Below are positions 7,842-16,778 of a stretch of DNA of 64,000 nucleotides, in pieces. Under the pieces are notes generated by a model. That model did not search any database, was not told the DNA's origin, and was given only the letters and a program-made list of their open reading frames with translations. The stretch covers positions 409,239 through 473,238 of the forward strand of contig CABIZB010000002.1 of the NCBI GenBank assembly GCA_902363145.1, given 5' to 3'. Numbering within the stretch: position 1 is the stretch's first letter; the number at the start of each line of letters is the position of its first letter. Origin of the DNA: Oscillospiraceae bacterium (GTDB taxonomy: Bacteria; Bacillota; Clostridia; Oscillospirales; Ruminococcaceae). The translations under genes were made by a program, and so were the position numbers.

Positions 7842-8585
7842 ATGGAATTTGCGGAATACGGCAGCAAAAATGCCCCCACTCTTATATTCATTCACGGCTC
7901 ATGCACCACAGCCGAGACCTGCTATTCAAAGGTAGCCGAAGCACTGAAAGACAATTATCACTGCGTACTTTGCAGGCTGGACGGTCACTATGACGGTTCG
8001 CCCGACTTTGTTTCCCTTGATAAAGAGGCGGAGCAGATAGAAGAGTATGTACAGCAAAACCGAAACGGCAGCGTATATGCCCTTATCGGGCTGTCCCTCG
8101 GCTCCACCATATGCGTCCATCTGCTCACAAGAAAGAAACTCTCCGTCAGCAAGGTGTTCCTTGACGGCGTGTATGTGCAGAACAAAGGAGCACTGTACGC
8201 CAATATGTGTGCGCTGATGTGCAATATCGGCATCGGCTATATGCGAAAGGGCGGAAAAGTCCCCGACAAGCTGATAGAAACGGTTTTCGGCAAGGGCAAC
8301 AGAAGCGTTGTGGATATGATGTACAGCGGCACATCAAAGATAACGGTAAAGAACGTGTGCAGGCAGGTCTATGAGTATAAGCTTGGCAATATCTCCGCCG
8401 ACGGCGTTGATATAATCAGCCTGAGAGGCGAATATGAGCCTATACCCACAGCATCATTCAAGCTGCTGAAAGAACATATCCCCCATATCCGTGAAAAAGT
8501 CATACCAAACTGCGGTCACGCCCAGTTTCTCAATGAACAGCCTGATAAATATATCCGTCTGCTGACGGAATTTCTGAAAAACTGA
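7842..8585 (+). CDS. Alpha/beta hydrolase within the ktr operon
   Basis: This 247-residue soluble protein has the alpha/beta hydrolase fold: an oxyanion strand-loop FIHGSC (about residue 17), the nucleophile elbow GLSLGS (serine near residue 90) and a late NCGHAQF histidine. The acid residue is less clear; SLRGEYEP is in the expected place. It sits 10 nt after ktrB and 22 nt before ktrA, so all three are co-transcribed. A lipase- or esterase-like enzyme between the two Ktr subunits is not a standard arrangement. The substrate cannot be told from sequence. Confidence 0.85.
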   Translation: MEFAEYGSKNAPTLIFIHGSCTTAETCYSKVAEALKDNYHCVLCRLDGHYDGSPDFVSLDKEAEQIEEYVQQNRNGSVYALIGLSLGSTICVHLLTRKKLSVSKVFLDGVYVQNKGALYANMCALMCNIGIGYMRKGGKVPDKLIETVFGKGNRSVVDMMYSGTSKITVKNVCRQVYEYKLGNISADGVDIISLRGEYEPIPTASFKLLKEHIPHIREKVIPNCGHAQFLNEQPDKYIRLLTEFLKN

Positions 8586-8607
8586 TGATACAAAAAGGAG
8601 AATATCT

Positions 8608-9261
8608 ATGCGTTCTGTACTTATAATCGGTCTTGGAAGATTCGGCAATCATCTTGCCGCAAAATTTGCCGAGCTTGGGAACGACGTAATGGTCGTTGAT
8701 AATAACGAGGACAATATCCGTGCCGTAATGCACAGCACCTGCAGCGCAAAAATAGCCGACTGCACAAAGGAAGAGGCTTTGAGAAGCCTTGGCGTGGGAA
8801 ATTTTGATATCTGCTTTGTGTGCATAGGAAGCAACTTTCAGGCAAGCCTTGAAATAACAAGCCAGCTCAAAGAGCTGGGAGCAAAAAAAGTAGTCAGCAA
8901 AGCAAGCACAGCAATACACGCAAAGTTCCTTGCACGAAACGGCGCAGACGAGGTAGTATATCCCGAGCGTGACCGTGCGGAAAAGCTGGCAGTGCAGTAC
9001 AGCGTGTCAAACATCTTTGATTTTATAGAGCTTTCCGACGATACGGGAATTTATGAGATACCCATTATCAGCAGCTGGAGCGGCCACAGCATCATACAGC
9101 TGAATATACGCAATAAATATAATCTCAATATACTTGCCATCAAAAAGGGTGACGAGCTTATCACTATCCCCACCGCCGAATACGTGTTTGATAAGGACGA
9201 CCACGCCATAGTCCTCGGCAGGCAGAGAGATGTGGAAAAGATACTGAAAAATATAGGATAA
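8608..9261 (+). CDS. ktrA: Potassium uptake regulatory subunit KtrA (RCK)
   Basis: This 217-residue cytoplasmic protein is the RCK/TrkA-N gating subunit that binds nucleotide and controls KtrB. The Rossmann motif IGLGRFGNHLA lies at the N-terminus, with a VDNNEDN acidic strand end and CVCIGSNFQASL following. The last 75 residues form a TrkA-C domain with the pattern LAIKKGDELITIPTAEYVF. It starts behind AAAGGAG and is the last gene of the operon, followed by a terminator that also serves spoVS on the other strand. Confidence 0.95.
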   Translation: MRSVLIIGLGRFGNHLAAKFAELGNDVMVVDNNEDNIRAVMHSTCSAKIADCTKEEALRSLGVGNFDICFVCIGSNFQASLEITSQLKELGAKKVVSKASTAIHAKFLARNGADEVVYPERDRAEKLAVQYSVSNIFDFIELSDDTGIYEIPIISSWSGHSIIQLNIRNKYNLNILAIKKGDELITIPTAEYVFDKDDHAIVLGRQRDVEKILKNIG

Positions 9262-9263
9262 GC

Positions 9264-9302
9264 AAAAATCCCGTGAAGCATAAGCCTCACGGGACATTTT
9301 TT
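9264..9302. terminator. Bidirectional terminator between ktrA and spoVS
   Basis: TCCCGTGA (9269-9276) pairs with TCACGGGA (9287-9294). An A-run precedes and a T-run follows, so it can stop both converging transcripts. Confidence 0.85.
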
Positions 9303-9312
9303 ACTATGTATA

Positions 9313-9573
9313 TTATCTGTTGACGCATATGAAGCGCATTGCCGTCCGCTCCTGATCGGCGATGATAACGCTGCCGAAAGCGGGAATGCTTACAAGATCA
9401 ATGCCCACAGGTGCAAGATACCCTCTTGCTATGGCAATGGACTTGACGGCCTGATTGACCGCACCTGCTCCTACCGCCTGAACCTCAACCTCGCCGCTTG
9501 TGCGCATAACGCTTGCAATAGCGCCTGCAACAGAGCTGGGAGACGAATTTGCAGATACCCTCAATACTTCCAT
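9313..9573 (-). CDS. spoVS: Stage V sporulation protein S
   Basis: SpoVS is a small Alba-like protein needed for normal sporulation timing in Bacillus and conserved in many clostridia. The 86-residue product MEVLRVSANSSPSSVAGAIA... matches the family length and its glycine/alanine-rich core (VEVQAVGAGAVNQAVKSIAI). I place the start at ATG 9571-9573, eight bases after GGAGG; an upstream in-frame TTG overlaps that site. It has its own promoter and terminator. It lies next to ymdB, the same neighbourhood as in Bacillus subtilis. Confidence 0.95.
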   Translation of the reverse strand: MEVLRVSANSSPSSVAGAIASVMRTSGEVEVQAVGAGAVNQAVKSIAIARGYLAPVGIDLVSIPAFGSVIIADQERTAMRFICVNR

Positions 9574-9608
9574 ATCCGTAACCTCCAAATTTATCTTTAT
9601 ATAGCTTG

Positions 9609-9637
9609 ATTATACACTATAAAAGCCGCTTTTGCAA
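9609..9637 (-). promoter_or_regulatory. Promoter of spoVS
   Basis: On the minus strand TTGCAA (9632-9637) and TATAAT (9609-9614) are 17 bases apart, directly upstream of the spoVS ribosome binding site. Confidence 0.75.
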
Positions 9638-9661
9638 TACTCCCGCCGAATTTATGACGGT

Positions 9662-10429
9662 TTACCTAATCATTAAACGTTTAATGCTGTGCATTTTGCC
9701 GCATTTTTCATCTATGGTCATAAGCACGCCGCAGAAAAACGGTGGATTATCCGACTCGGTAAAACGAACGGGACACTTGAAGCGCTGCTTTTCAATGGCA
9801 AGCTCGCTCTTTACACCCAGCACGGAAAGCTCTGCGCCGCACATTCCCGCATCGGTGATGTATCCTGTGTGGTCATTAAGTATTATCTCGTCGGCGGTCT
9901 GCACATGGGTATGTGTGCCTATGACGGCGGACACTTTGCCTGCCAGATAGAAGCCCATGGCTTTCTTTTCCGAGGTGGCTTCCGCATGGAAATCCACAAG
10001 GATATTGGGGGTGTGGATATCCTCAAGAAGCCTGTCTATACACTCGAAGGGGTTGTTCAACGGCTCCATGAACGCTGTGCCCATAAGGTTTACGACTGCA
10101 AAGCTGTACGCACCCATATCAAGCACGCATACGCCGTGGCCTGCCACGCCGTCGGGATAATTTGCGGGGCGCAGCAGATTTTCCTTGATATCGTAATACT
10201 CAGTGAACTCCTTGCGCCTGAAGCAATGGTTTCCTGTGGTGATAACGTCCGCAAAGCTGAATATCTGCTCCATGGAACGCTTGGTGATGCCGTTTCCGTC
10301 GGCGGAGTTTTCGCCGTTTACTATAACTATGTCTATTTTCTCCTTGCCCTTGAGCCGCCTTACGGTGTCCTCGGCAAAATCGCAGCCCCTGCTGCCTACA
10401 ATGTCTCCTGCAAATAATACGTTTATCAT
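9662..10429 (-). CDS. ymdB: YmdB family metallophosphoesterase
   Basis: This 255-residue enzyme belongs to the YmdB (TIGR00282) calcineurin-like phosphoesterases, which hydrolyse 2',3'-cyclic nucleotides in vitro and influence developmental choice in Bacillus. Metal ligands appear in order: FAGDIVG, VNGENSADG, TGNHCF, DFHAEATSEKKAMG and GTHTHVQTAD. ATG overlaps the end of the WYL regulator gene by four bases, so the two are translationally coupled. A ymdA/rny partner is not in the window. Confidence 0.95.
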   Translation of the reverse strand: MINVLFAGDIVGSRGCDFAEDTVRRLKGKEKIDIVIVNGENSADGNGITKRSMEQIFSFADVITTGNHCFRRKEFTEYYDIKENLLRPANYPDGVAGHGVCVLDMGAYSFAVVNLMGTAFMEPLNNPFECIDRLLEDIHTPNILVDFHAEATSEKKAMGFYLAGKVSAVIGTHTHVQTADEIILNDHTGYITDAGMCGAELSVLGVKSELAIEKQRFKCPVRFTESDNPPFFCGVLMTIDEKCGKMHSIKRLMIR

Positions 10430-11433
10430 TTCATTACTTCTTTCGTATAATAAGTGCTTACCTTTTCAAGCATTTCTCCGAACTCCCTGCGGATATTTTC
10501 GGGAGCCATTATCTGCGCTCCTGCGCCGAACTGGAAAAGCCAGCCGTAAAAGGCAGCGCCTGTTTTTACCTTTGTGTTTACTGTAAATCTGCCGTTTCCG
10601 TCGGGTATCATTATGATATCCGTGCCGAATTTGTCGATAACGGCGTTGACAAGCCTTTCGTCAAAGCTGAGCTTTACTGTGCTTTCGGCTCCGCTGAACA
10701 TGGAAAAGCTGGTGTTGGCATATTCCGCAAGGTCGAAATCCTCGGGCATGGGCACTGACTTTTCATCGGTCATCTGCACGCCTTCCATGCGGTCCACACG
10801 GAAGTTGGAAAGGTCTCCGCCGTATTTTTCGTAGTGCGCTACAAGATAATAGTTGCCGTCATTCCATGTCAGGGCATAGGGGGAGCAAACTCTTGCACCC
10901 TCACGGTACTTTTTCTTCTTGTCAACAGTATAGTCAAAATAGCGGAATTTTATCTGCCTGCCCTCGTCTATAGCCTGAGAAATCACGTCGATGTTGATGT
11001 ATATCATCTCGTTGCCGGATTTTACACGGTTGGCAACATACACACGGCGGTTTATCTCCTGACCCCTGAACCTGCCTGCCAGAGCTTCCAGCTTTTTGAG
11101 AAGCGAGCGTGATTTTTTCTCGGTGATGAACCGTGCGGAGCTTACCGAATCCGCAAGGAGCTTCAGCTCGGGTATCTCGAAGCGGCGCTGGCCAAGGTAA
11201 TATCTGGCGGAGCGCTTTGAGCGGTCGGTGATGATATCCATGCCGAACTGGGTGAGCAGAGCGATATCCTCGGCTGCCACCTTTCGGGAGGAATTTATCT
11301 CGTACTTGCTGAGCCTGTCGCAAATGTCGTAGATGGTGAGCATATGCTCCTCATCGGTCTCCTCCTCGAATATTTTTGCCATATACAAAAGCTTCAGCTT
11401 CTGATTTATGCCTGCTGCTTTTGGCACAGCCAC
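10426..11433 (-). CDS. WYL-domain transcriptional regulator
   Basis: This 335-residue protein has an N-terminal winged helix-turn-helix-like region (about 1-90), a central WYL ligand-binding domain (about 145-230, with QIKFRYFDY and the ALTWNDGNYYLVAHY strand) and a C-terminal WCX-type extension that includes AFYGWLFQFG. WYL proteins sense nucleic-acid or nucleotide ligands and control DNA-damage or defence genes in other bacteria. GTG start with AAGGCGG just upstream. Coupling to ymdB, a cyclic nucleotide phosphodiesterase, suggests a nucleotide-linked signal, though that is inference. Confidence 0.88.
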   Translation of the reverse strand: MAVPKAAGINQKLKLLYMAKIFEEETDEEHMLTIYDICDRLSKYEINSSRKVAAEDIALLTQFGMDIITDRSKRSARYYLGQRRFEIPELKLLADSVSSARFITEKKSRSLLKKLEALAGRFRGQEINRRVYVANRVKSGNEMIYINIDVISQAIDEGRQIKFRYFDYTVDKKKKYREGARVCSPYALTWNDGNYYLVAHYEKYGGDLSNFRVDRMEGVQMTDEKSVPMPEDFDLAEYANTSFSMFSGAESTVKLSFDERLVNAVIDKFGTDIIMIPDGNGRFTVNTKVKTGAAFYGWLFQFGAGAQIMAPENIRREFGEMLEKVSTYYTKEVMK

Positions 11434-11460
11434 CCCGCCTTTCGTGATAATGTCAGGAAT

Positions 11461-11489
11461 ATTATAGCATACTGCACAAAATAATTCAA
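11461..11489 (-). promoter_or_regulatory. Promoter of the WYL regulator-ymdB operon
   Basis: On the minus strand TTGAAT (11484-11489) and TATAAT (11461-11466) have a 17-base spacer, about 30 nt before the GTG start. Confidence 0.75.
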
Positions 11490-11542
11490 GGGGAAAGATG
11501 TATTGCTGTCTGCCAATTCGGCGTTAACCTTATGCCGTTTGC

Positions 11543-11571
11543 TTGACATTCATTGACGCAAATGCTATAAT
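11543..11571 (+). promoter_or_regulatory. Promoter of the rhamnose-polysaccharide operon
   Basis: A perfect TTGACA (11543-11548) and perfect TATAAT (11566-11571) are 17 bases apart. It is the only strong promoter seen before the 16-kb run of co-directional genes ending at 28094. Confidence 0.85.
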
Positions 11572-11626
11572 GAAAAAGTATAATCTGTAATTATGCCATT
11601 TTGAGGCATGAACGGAGAAGTTTAAT

Positions 11627-12553
11627 ATGGTTGATATCCTCATGGCGGTATATAACGGCGAAAAATTTGTTGCGGAGCAGATAGACTCTATCCTCGCCCA
11701 GTCGGAAACTGACTGGAACCTTATTATCTGCGACGATATGTCAAAAGACCGCTCCTTTGAAATAATAAGCGGCTATGCCCAAAAATACCCCGACAAAATA
11801 TCCGCACACAAAAATGCTGTGCCCACAGGCTCGGCTCAGGCAAATTTTATGTACATGCTCCAATATGCTCAGTCGGAATATGTCATGTTCTCCGACCAGG
11901 ACGATTTCTGGGAGAAAGACAAGGTAAAGCTCACACTTGCAAAGATGAAGGAGCTGGAAGCCAAAAACGGCAATATTCCTCTCCTTGTTCACACGGAGCT
12001 TGCCATTGCTGACGGTGAGCTTAACATCACCCACAGCAGGTTCACGGTGTTTCAGGGGCTTGACCCCAAAGCCAACACCCTTAACAGGCTGGCGGCGCAG
12101 AACAATGTTACGGGCTGCACCGCTATGATGAACCGCCCACTGCTGGAGCTTGTAAAGGGCATTGACCCCAAAAATATGCTTATGCACGACTGGTGGTTCG
12201 CCATGGCTGCAGCGGCATTCGGAAAGATCGGCTTTGTTGATACCCCTACCATCAGGTACCGCCAGCACGGGAACAATCAGCTGGGGGCGGTGAACAACAG
12301 GAGCCTTGCGGGAGCGGCAAAGATAGTCTCCCAGCGTATGAAAACCAAAAAAAGGGTCAGCATAACCTATACACAGGCAAAAAATTTCCTTGACACCTAC
12401 AGGGACATTCTTCCCGATGAGGCAAGGAAATGCCTGGAAATATACACCGATATCCCAAATCACAACAAGCTTGGCAGGATTTATCTGCTGATAAAACACG
12501 GATTTTTAAAGCAGAATTTTCTCACCGCCGCAGGTCAGCTGGTTTTCTGTTGA
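11627..12553 (+). CDS. Glycosyltransferase family 2, RgpB-like rhamnosyltransferase
   Basis: This 308-residue GT2 enzyme likely transfers rhamnose in the cytoplasm during cell-wall polysaccharide assembly. It shows VDILMAVYNGEKFVAEQIDS at the start, ICDDMSKDRS, the metal-binding FSDQDDFW (about 84-91) and LMHDWW (about 186), the pattern of streptococcal RgpB/CpsI-type rhamnosyltransferases. The C-terminus is hydrophobic-amphipathic and may touch the membrane. It is the first gene of the operon and directly precedes the dTDP-rhamnose genes that would supply its donor. Confidence 0.88.
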   Translation: MVDILMAVYNGEKFVAEQIDSILAQSETDWNLIICDDMSKDRSFEIISGYAQKYPDKISAHKNAVPTGSAQANFMYMLQYAQSEYVMFSDQDDFWEKDKVKLTLAKMKELEAKNGNIPLLVHTELAIADGELNITHSRFTVFQGLDPKANTLNRLAAQNNVTGCTAMMNRPLLELVKGIDPKNMLMHDWWFAMAAAAFGKIGFVDTPTIRYRQHGNNQLGAVNNRSLAGAAKIVSQRMKTKKRVSITYTQAKNFLDTYRDILPDEARKCLEIYTDIPNHNKLGRIYLLIKHGFLKQNFLTAAGQLVFC

Positions 12554-12623
12554 ACAGCAAACCGTTTTTGTTAAGCAAAAAATTTCTGTTAACCTGTGCC
12601 GATAATATGAAAGGACGATACGA

Positions 12624-13511
12624 ATGAAAGGCATAATCCTCGCAGGCGGATCGGGCACAAGGCTCTATCCCCTTACAATGATAACCTCAAAGCAGCTTCT
12701 TCCCATCTACGACAAGCCAATGATATATTACCCCCTTTCCACCCTTATGCTGGCTGGAATAAGGGATATACTTATCATATCCACCCCCACCGATCTCCCC
12801 AACTTTGAAAAGCTGCTGGGTGACGGTTCAAGCTACGGCATAAGGCTCAGCTACAAGGTACAGCCCTCTCCCGACGGTCTTGCTCAGGCGTTCATTCTGG
12901 GCGAGGAGTTCATCGGGGACGACTGCTGCGCCATGGTGCTGGGCGATAACATTTTCTACGGCAACAGCTTCGGAAAAATGCTCAAGGAAGCTGCACACAA
13001 TGCAGAGGAAAATCACCGTGCCAGCGTTTTCGGCTACTTTGTGGAGGATCCTGAGCGCTTCGGCGTAGTGGAGTTCGACAAGGACGGCAAGGCTGTTTCC
13101 ATTGAAGAAAAGCCCAAGGAGCCAAAGTCCAATTATGCTGTTACAGGTCTGTATTTCTACGATAACAGGGTGGTTGAATACGCCAAGAACCTGAAGCCCT
13201 CCGCCAGAGGAGAGCTTGAGATAACCGACCTTAACAGGATATTCCTTGAAAAGGGCGACCTTGACGTAAAGATTCTGGGCAGAGGCTTTGCATGGCTGGA
13301 CACAGGCACAATGGACAGCCTTATTGACGCAGGCGACTTTGTTCGCATGATTGAAAAGCGTCAGGGAATAAAAATTTCCGCCATTGAGGAAATTGCTTAC
13401 AAAAACGGCTGGATAACCAAAGAAAAGCTTACCGAGTCCGCCGAAAGATACGGCAAATCCTCCTACGGCGCTCACCTTTTAAACGTTGCGAAAGGAAAGT
13501 ATATATACTGA
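12624..13511 (+). CDS. rfbA: Glucose-1-phosphate thymidylyltransferase
   Basis: RfbA makes dTDP-glucose from glucose-1-phosphate and dTTP, the first step to dTDP-L-rhamnose. The 295-residue product has the family length and the catalytic loop [13 protein letters not shown] at its start, followed by [18 protein letters not shown]. The VLGDNIFYG metal-binding segment and [11 protein letters not shown] are also present. ATG follows AAAGGA. Its TGA overlaps the rfbD ATG by one base. Confidence 0.98.
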   Translation: MKGIILAGGSGTRLYPLTMITSKQLLPIYDKPMIYYPLSTLMLAGIRDILIISTPTDLPNFEKLLGDGSSYGIRLSYKVQPSPDGLAQAFILGEEFIGDDCCAMVLGDNIFYGNSFGKMLKEAAHNAEENHRASVFGYFVEDPERFGVVEFDKDGKAVSIEEKPKEPKSNYAVTGLYFYDNRVVEYAKNLKPSARGELEITDLNRIFLEKGDLDVKILGRGFAWLDTGTMDSLIDAGDFVRMIEKRQGIKISAIEEIAYKNGWITKEKLTESAERYGKSSYGAHLLNVAKGKYIY

Positions 13512-14359
13512 TGAAAGTTCTCGTTACAGGAGCAGGAGGTCAGCTGGGCAGGGAGTTTGCCGAAAACTCCGCCGTCCGCCTCAGCTCGGGGGAGTTCGAT
13601 ATTATCCCTCTGGGCAGAAAAGAACTGGATATTACCGACATTGAAGCGGCACGCAGCACCATGAAAAAGTACAGTCCCGATGCTGTGATAAATTGTGCAG
13701 CCATGACCAACGTTGATATGTGCGAGACCGCTCCCGAGAAAGCATACAGGATAAATGCGGAGGGCGCAAGGCTCATATGCACCGCCGCCGCTGAGGCAGG
13801 AGCGGACTTTGTTCAGCTCTCCACTGACTTTGTATTTGACGGCAAGGGCACTTCCCCCTACAGCGAGGAGGACAGCTGCTCGCCCATAAACATTTACGGG
13901 CGCTCAAAGCTTATGAGCGAGGAATATGTGCGCAGCATCACCCATAAGCACTACATCGTCCGCACCTCATGGCTTTACGGCAGATACGGCTCCAACTTCG
14001 TTACAGCCATACAGAACAAGGCACGGCGTGACGGCTCCCTTAAAGTGGTGAGCGACCAGACAGGCTGCCCCACCTGCACGGAGGAGCTTATGAGATATAT
14101 CCTGCTGCTGATAAAAAGCGGCAGATACGGAACATATCACGTTTCGGGAAAGGGCTGCTGCACAAAATATGAATTCGCCTGCCACATTGTTTCGCAGGCC
14201 GGGATAGAGGCGCAGGTATCCCACTGTCTCACCTCCGATTACCCAAGCCCCGCAGCACGTCCGACATATTCCGTGCTGGACATATCAAAAGCAGAAAAAG
14301 TCACGGGACTTTCGTCACCCGACTGGAAGACCGTTTTTGACAATTACTACAGAATATAA
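13511..14359 (+). CDS. rfbD: dTDP-4-dehydrorhamnose reductase
   Basis: RfbD carries out the last step to dTDP-L-rhamnose, reducing dTDP-4-keto-L-rhamnose with NAD(P)H. The 282-residue protein begins with the Rossmann motif VTGAGGQLG. The short-chain dehydrogenase active site is seen as STDFVFDG and YGRSK (Tyr-x-x-x-Lys, about residue 127-131). It is coupled to rfbA by a one-base overlap. The order rfbA-D-B-C differs from the classic rfbBDAC order. Confidence 0.97.
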   Translation: MKVLVTGAGGQLGREFAENSAVRLSSGEFDIIPLGRKELDITDIEAARSTMKKYSPDAVINCAAMTNVDMCETAPEKAYRINAEGARLICTAAAEAGADFVQLSTDFVFDGKGTSPYSEEDSCSPINIYGRSKLMSEEYVRSITHKHYIVRTSWLYGRYGSNFVTAIQNKARRDGSLKVVSDQTGCPTCTEELMRYILLLIKSGRYGTYHVSGKGCCTKYEFACHIVSQAGIEAQVSHCLTSDYPSPAARPTYSVLDISKAEKVTGLSSPDWKTVFDNYYRI

Positions 14360-14373
14360 GGAAGGAAAAGAAT

Positions 14374-15396
14374 ATGACCATTATCGTAACAGGCGGAGCA
14401 GGCTTTATAGGCTCCAACTTCATTTTCCATATGCTGAAAAAATATCCCGACTACAGGATAATCTGCCTTGACTGCCTTACCTATGCGGGCAATCTTTCCA
14501 CGCTCAAAAGCGTTATGGACAACCCAAATTTCCGCTTTGTAAAGGCATCTATCACCGACAGAGAGGCTGTTTTCAAGCTTTTTGAGGAGGAACACCCCGA
14601 CATTGTGGTGAACTTCGCTGCTGAGAGCCATGTTGACCGCTCTATCGAAAATCCCGGCGTGTTCCTTGAAACAAACATCATGGGCACACAGACTATGATG
14701 GACGCCTGCCGCAAGTACGGCATCAAGCGCTATCATCAGGTCTCCACAGACGAGGTTTACGGCGATCTTCCCCTTGACCGCCCCGACCTTTTCTTCACCG
14801 AAGAGACACCTATCCACACATCAAGCCCCTACAGCGCATCAAAGGCTTCCGCCGATCTGCTGGTAATGGCATATCACCGCACCTTCGGACTGCCTGCCAC
14901 CATTTCACGCTGCTCCAACAACTACGGCCCCTATCACTTCCCCGAGAAGCTTATCCCTCTGATGATCGCAAACGCTCTGGCTGACAAGCCTCTGCCCGTT
15001 TACGGCACAGGCGAGAATGTACGTGACTGGCTTTATGTCGAGGATCACTGCAAGGCTATCGACCTTATTATCCACAACGGCAGAGTGGGCGAGGTATATA
15101 ACATCGGCGGCCATAACGAGATGAAGAACATCGACATTGTTAAGATAATCTGCCGTGAGCTTGGCAAGCCCGAGAGCCTTATCACCTACGTTGCCGACAG
15201 AAAGGGTCACGATATGCGCTACGCTATCGACCCCACAAAGATACACAATGAGCTGGGCTGGCTCCCCGAAACAAAGTTCGAGGACGGCATCAAAAAGACC
15301 ATTCAGTGGTACCTTGACAACAAGGACTGGTGGGAAGAGATAATCTCCGGCGAGTATCAGAACTACTACGAAAAAATGTACGGCAACAGGCAGTGA
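14374..15396 (+). CDS. rfbB: dTDP-glucose 4,6-dehydratase
   Basis: RfbB converts dTDP-glucose to dTDP-4-keto-6-deoxyglucose with bound NAD. The 340-residue protein starts IVTGGAGFIGSNF. It has the AAESHVDRS and STDEVYG segments, the catalytic Thr-Asp-Glu of 4,6-dehydratases, and YSASKASAD (Tyr-x-x-x-Lys). SRCSNNYGPYHFPEKLIP and RDWLYVEDHC are family signatures. ATG lies behind AAGGAA, 14 nt after rfbD. Confidence 0.98.
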   Translation: MTIIVTGGAGFIGSNFIFHMLKKYPDYRIICLDCLTYAGNLSTLKSVMDNPNFRFVKASITDREAVFKLFEEEHPDIVVNFAAESHVDRSIENPGVFLETNIMGTQTMMDACRKYGIKRYHQVSTDEVYGDLPLDRPDLFFTEETPIHTSSPYSASKASADLLVMAYHRTFGLPATISRCSNNYGPYHFPEKLIPLMIANALADKPLPVYGTGENVRDWLYVEDHCKAIDLIIHNGRVGEVYNIGGHNEMKNIDIVKIICRELGKPESLITYVADRKGHDMRYAIDPTKIHNELGWLPETKFEDGIKKTIQWYLDNKDWWEEIISGEYQNYYEKMYGNRQ

Positions 15397-15406
15397 GGTG
15401 CAAAAA

Positions 15407-15976
15407 ATGGGAAAGTTTACTTTTATTGAAACAGGCATCAAAGACCTTTACGTTATCGAGCCTACTGTATTCGGCGATAACAGAGGCTATTTCATGGAGA
15501 CATACAACGACGAGTTCAAGCCTTATATAAAGCATCTGGACGGCACTCCCGCCGAATTTGTGCAGGATAATCAGTCAAAGTCCAAAAAGGGTGTACTGAG
15601 AGGTCTGCACTTCCAGAAGCAGAACCCTCAGGGCAAGCTGGTAAGATGCCTGGAGGGCGAGGTTTATGACGTGGCTGTTGACCTGAGAAAGGACAGCGAG
15701 ACCTACGGCAAGTGGTACGGTGTTCTTCTCTCTGAGGAAAACAAGAAGCAGTTCTATCTCCCCGAGGGCTTTGCTCACGGCTTTGTGGTTCTTACCGACA
15801 CTGCCACATTTGCTTACAAGTGCACACGGCTCTATGACCCCACCGACGAGGGCGGCATCATGTGGAACGACCCCGACATCGGCGTTGACTGGAATATCCC
15901 CGCAGATATGGAAATACTTCTCAGCGAAAAGGACAAGAAAAATCCCCGTTTTGCTGACCTGGGCTTTTCATTTTAA
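15407..15976 (+). CDS. rfbC: dTDP-4-dehydrorhamnose 3,5-epimerase
   Basis: RfbC epimerises C3 and C5 of dTDP-4-keto-6-deoxyglucose. The 189-residue cupin has SKKGVLRGLHFQ (active-site histidine), the GFAHGF segment and late TDEGGIMWNDPDIGVDW, all typical. ATG at 15407 is chosen because GAGG lies about eight bases upstream; a GTG at 15398 is in frame but overlaps that site. The rfbB stop is ten bases away. Confidence 0.97.
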   Translation: MGKFTFIETGIKDLYVIEPTVFGDNRGYFMETYNDEFKPYIKHLDGTPAEFVQDNQSKSKKGVLRGLHFQKQNPQGKLVRCLEGEVYDVAVDLRKDSETYGKWYGVLLSEENKKQFYLPEGFAHGFVVLTDTATFAYKCTRLYDPTDEGGIMWNDPDIGVDWNIPADMEILLSEKDKKNPRFADLGFSF

Positions 15977-15988
15977 CGGAGGCTCCGA

Positions 15989-16768
15989 ATGCTGAAAGCT
16001 TATTTTCAGACCTTTAAAAAATATAAGGACCTGATAGTATATCTGGCAAAGAACCAGATATCCCTGCGGTACAGGAAATCCTATCTGGGTATGCTGTGGA
16101 GCCTGCTCAATCCCCTGCTCACCATGATAGTTCTTACCATGGTTTTTTCCACAATATTCAAGAACCAGATAGAGAACTTCCCCATATACCTGATGTGCGG
16201 CAGGCTCTTTTATGACTATAACTCGGAAGCCACAAAGACATCTCTTAACTCGGTGGTGTCAAACTCGTCACTGATAAAGAAAATATACATTCCTAAGTAC
16301 GTTTTCCCACTTTCAAGCTCCATTGCGGCGCTGGTGAATATGTTCTTCTCGCTGCTGGCGCTGATAATCGTTATGTTCTGCACTCATCTGCCACTGCGGT
16401 GGACTATGCTGCTCTTCTGGCTGCCGATGGTGTATGTGTTCGTGTTCTCCACGGGACTGGGACTTGTTCTCTCGGCAATAAACGTATTTTTCAGGGATAT
16501 CAAGCACCTTTACGGCGTTCTGCTCACAATGTGGCTGTACCTTACGCCTATATTCTACCCCTTTGAGTCTGTGCCCGAAATGGTGCAGAACATAATCCGT
16601 CTCAATCCTCTTTATCATTATATTGAGATGTTCAGAGGGCTTATAATATACGGCACTCTCCCCACTCTGCGGGAAAATCTTCTCTGCGGCGGCATGGGCA
16701 TAGGCATTCTGCTTATCGGCGTGCTGTTCTTCAAGAAGACTCAGGATAGATTTATTCTTCACATATAA
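15989..16768 (+). CDS. Polysaccharide ABC exporter, permease (Wzm/TagG type)
   Basis: This 259-residue protein has about six membrane helices and the ABC2-type export permease pattern. An amphipathic start with LAKNQISLRYRKSYLGMLWS is the signature of Wzm/TagG/RgpC exporters, and LYLTPIFYPFESVP comes late. It should move lipid-linked polysaccharide to the outer membrane face together with the ATPase encoded next. Confidence 0.93.
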   Translation: MLKAYFQTFKKYKDLIVYLAKNQISLRYRKSYLGMLWSLLNPLLTMIVLTMVFSTIFKNQIENFPIYLMCGRLFYDYNSEATKTSLNSVVSNSSLIKKIYIPKYVFPLSSSIAALVNMFFSLLALIIVMFCTHLPLRWTMLLFWLPMVYVFVFSTGLGLVLSAINVFFRDIKHLYGVLLTMWLYLTPIFYPFESVPEMVQNIIRLNPLYHYIEMFRGLIIYGTLPTLRENLLCGGMGIGILLIGVLFFKKTQDRFILHI

Positions 16769-16778
16769 GGAGCTTTTC

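Noticed and set aside
15398-15406. GTG at 15398 as the rfbC start
   Set aside because: It overlaps the GAGG site that serves the ATG at 15407, and the family N-terminus fits the later start.
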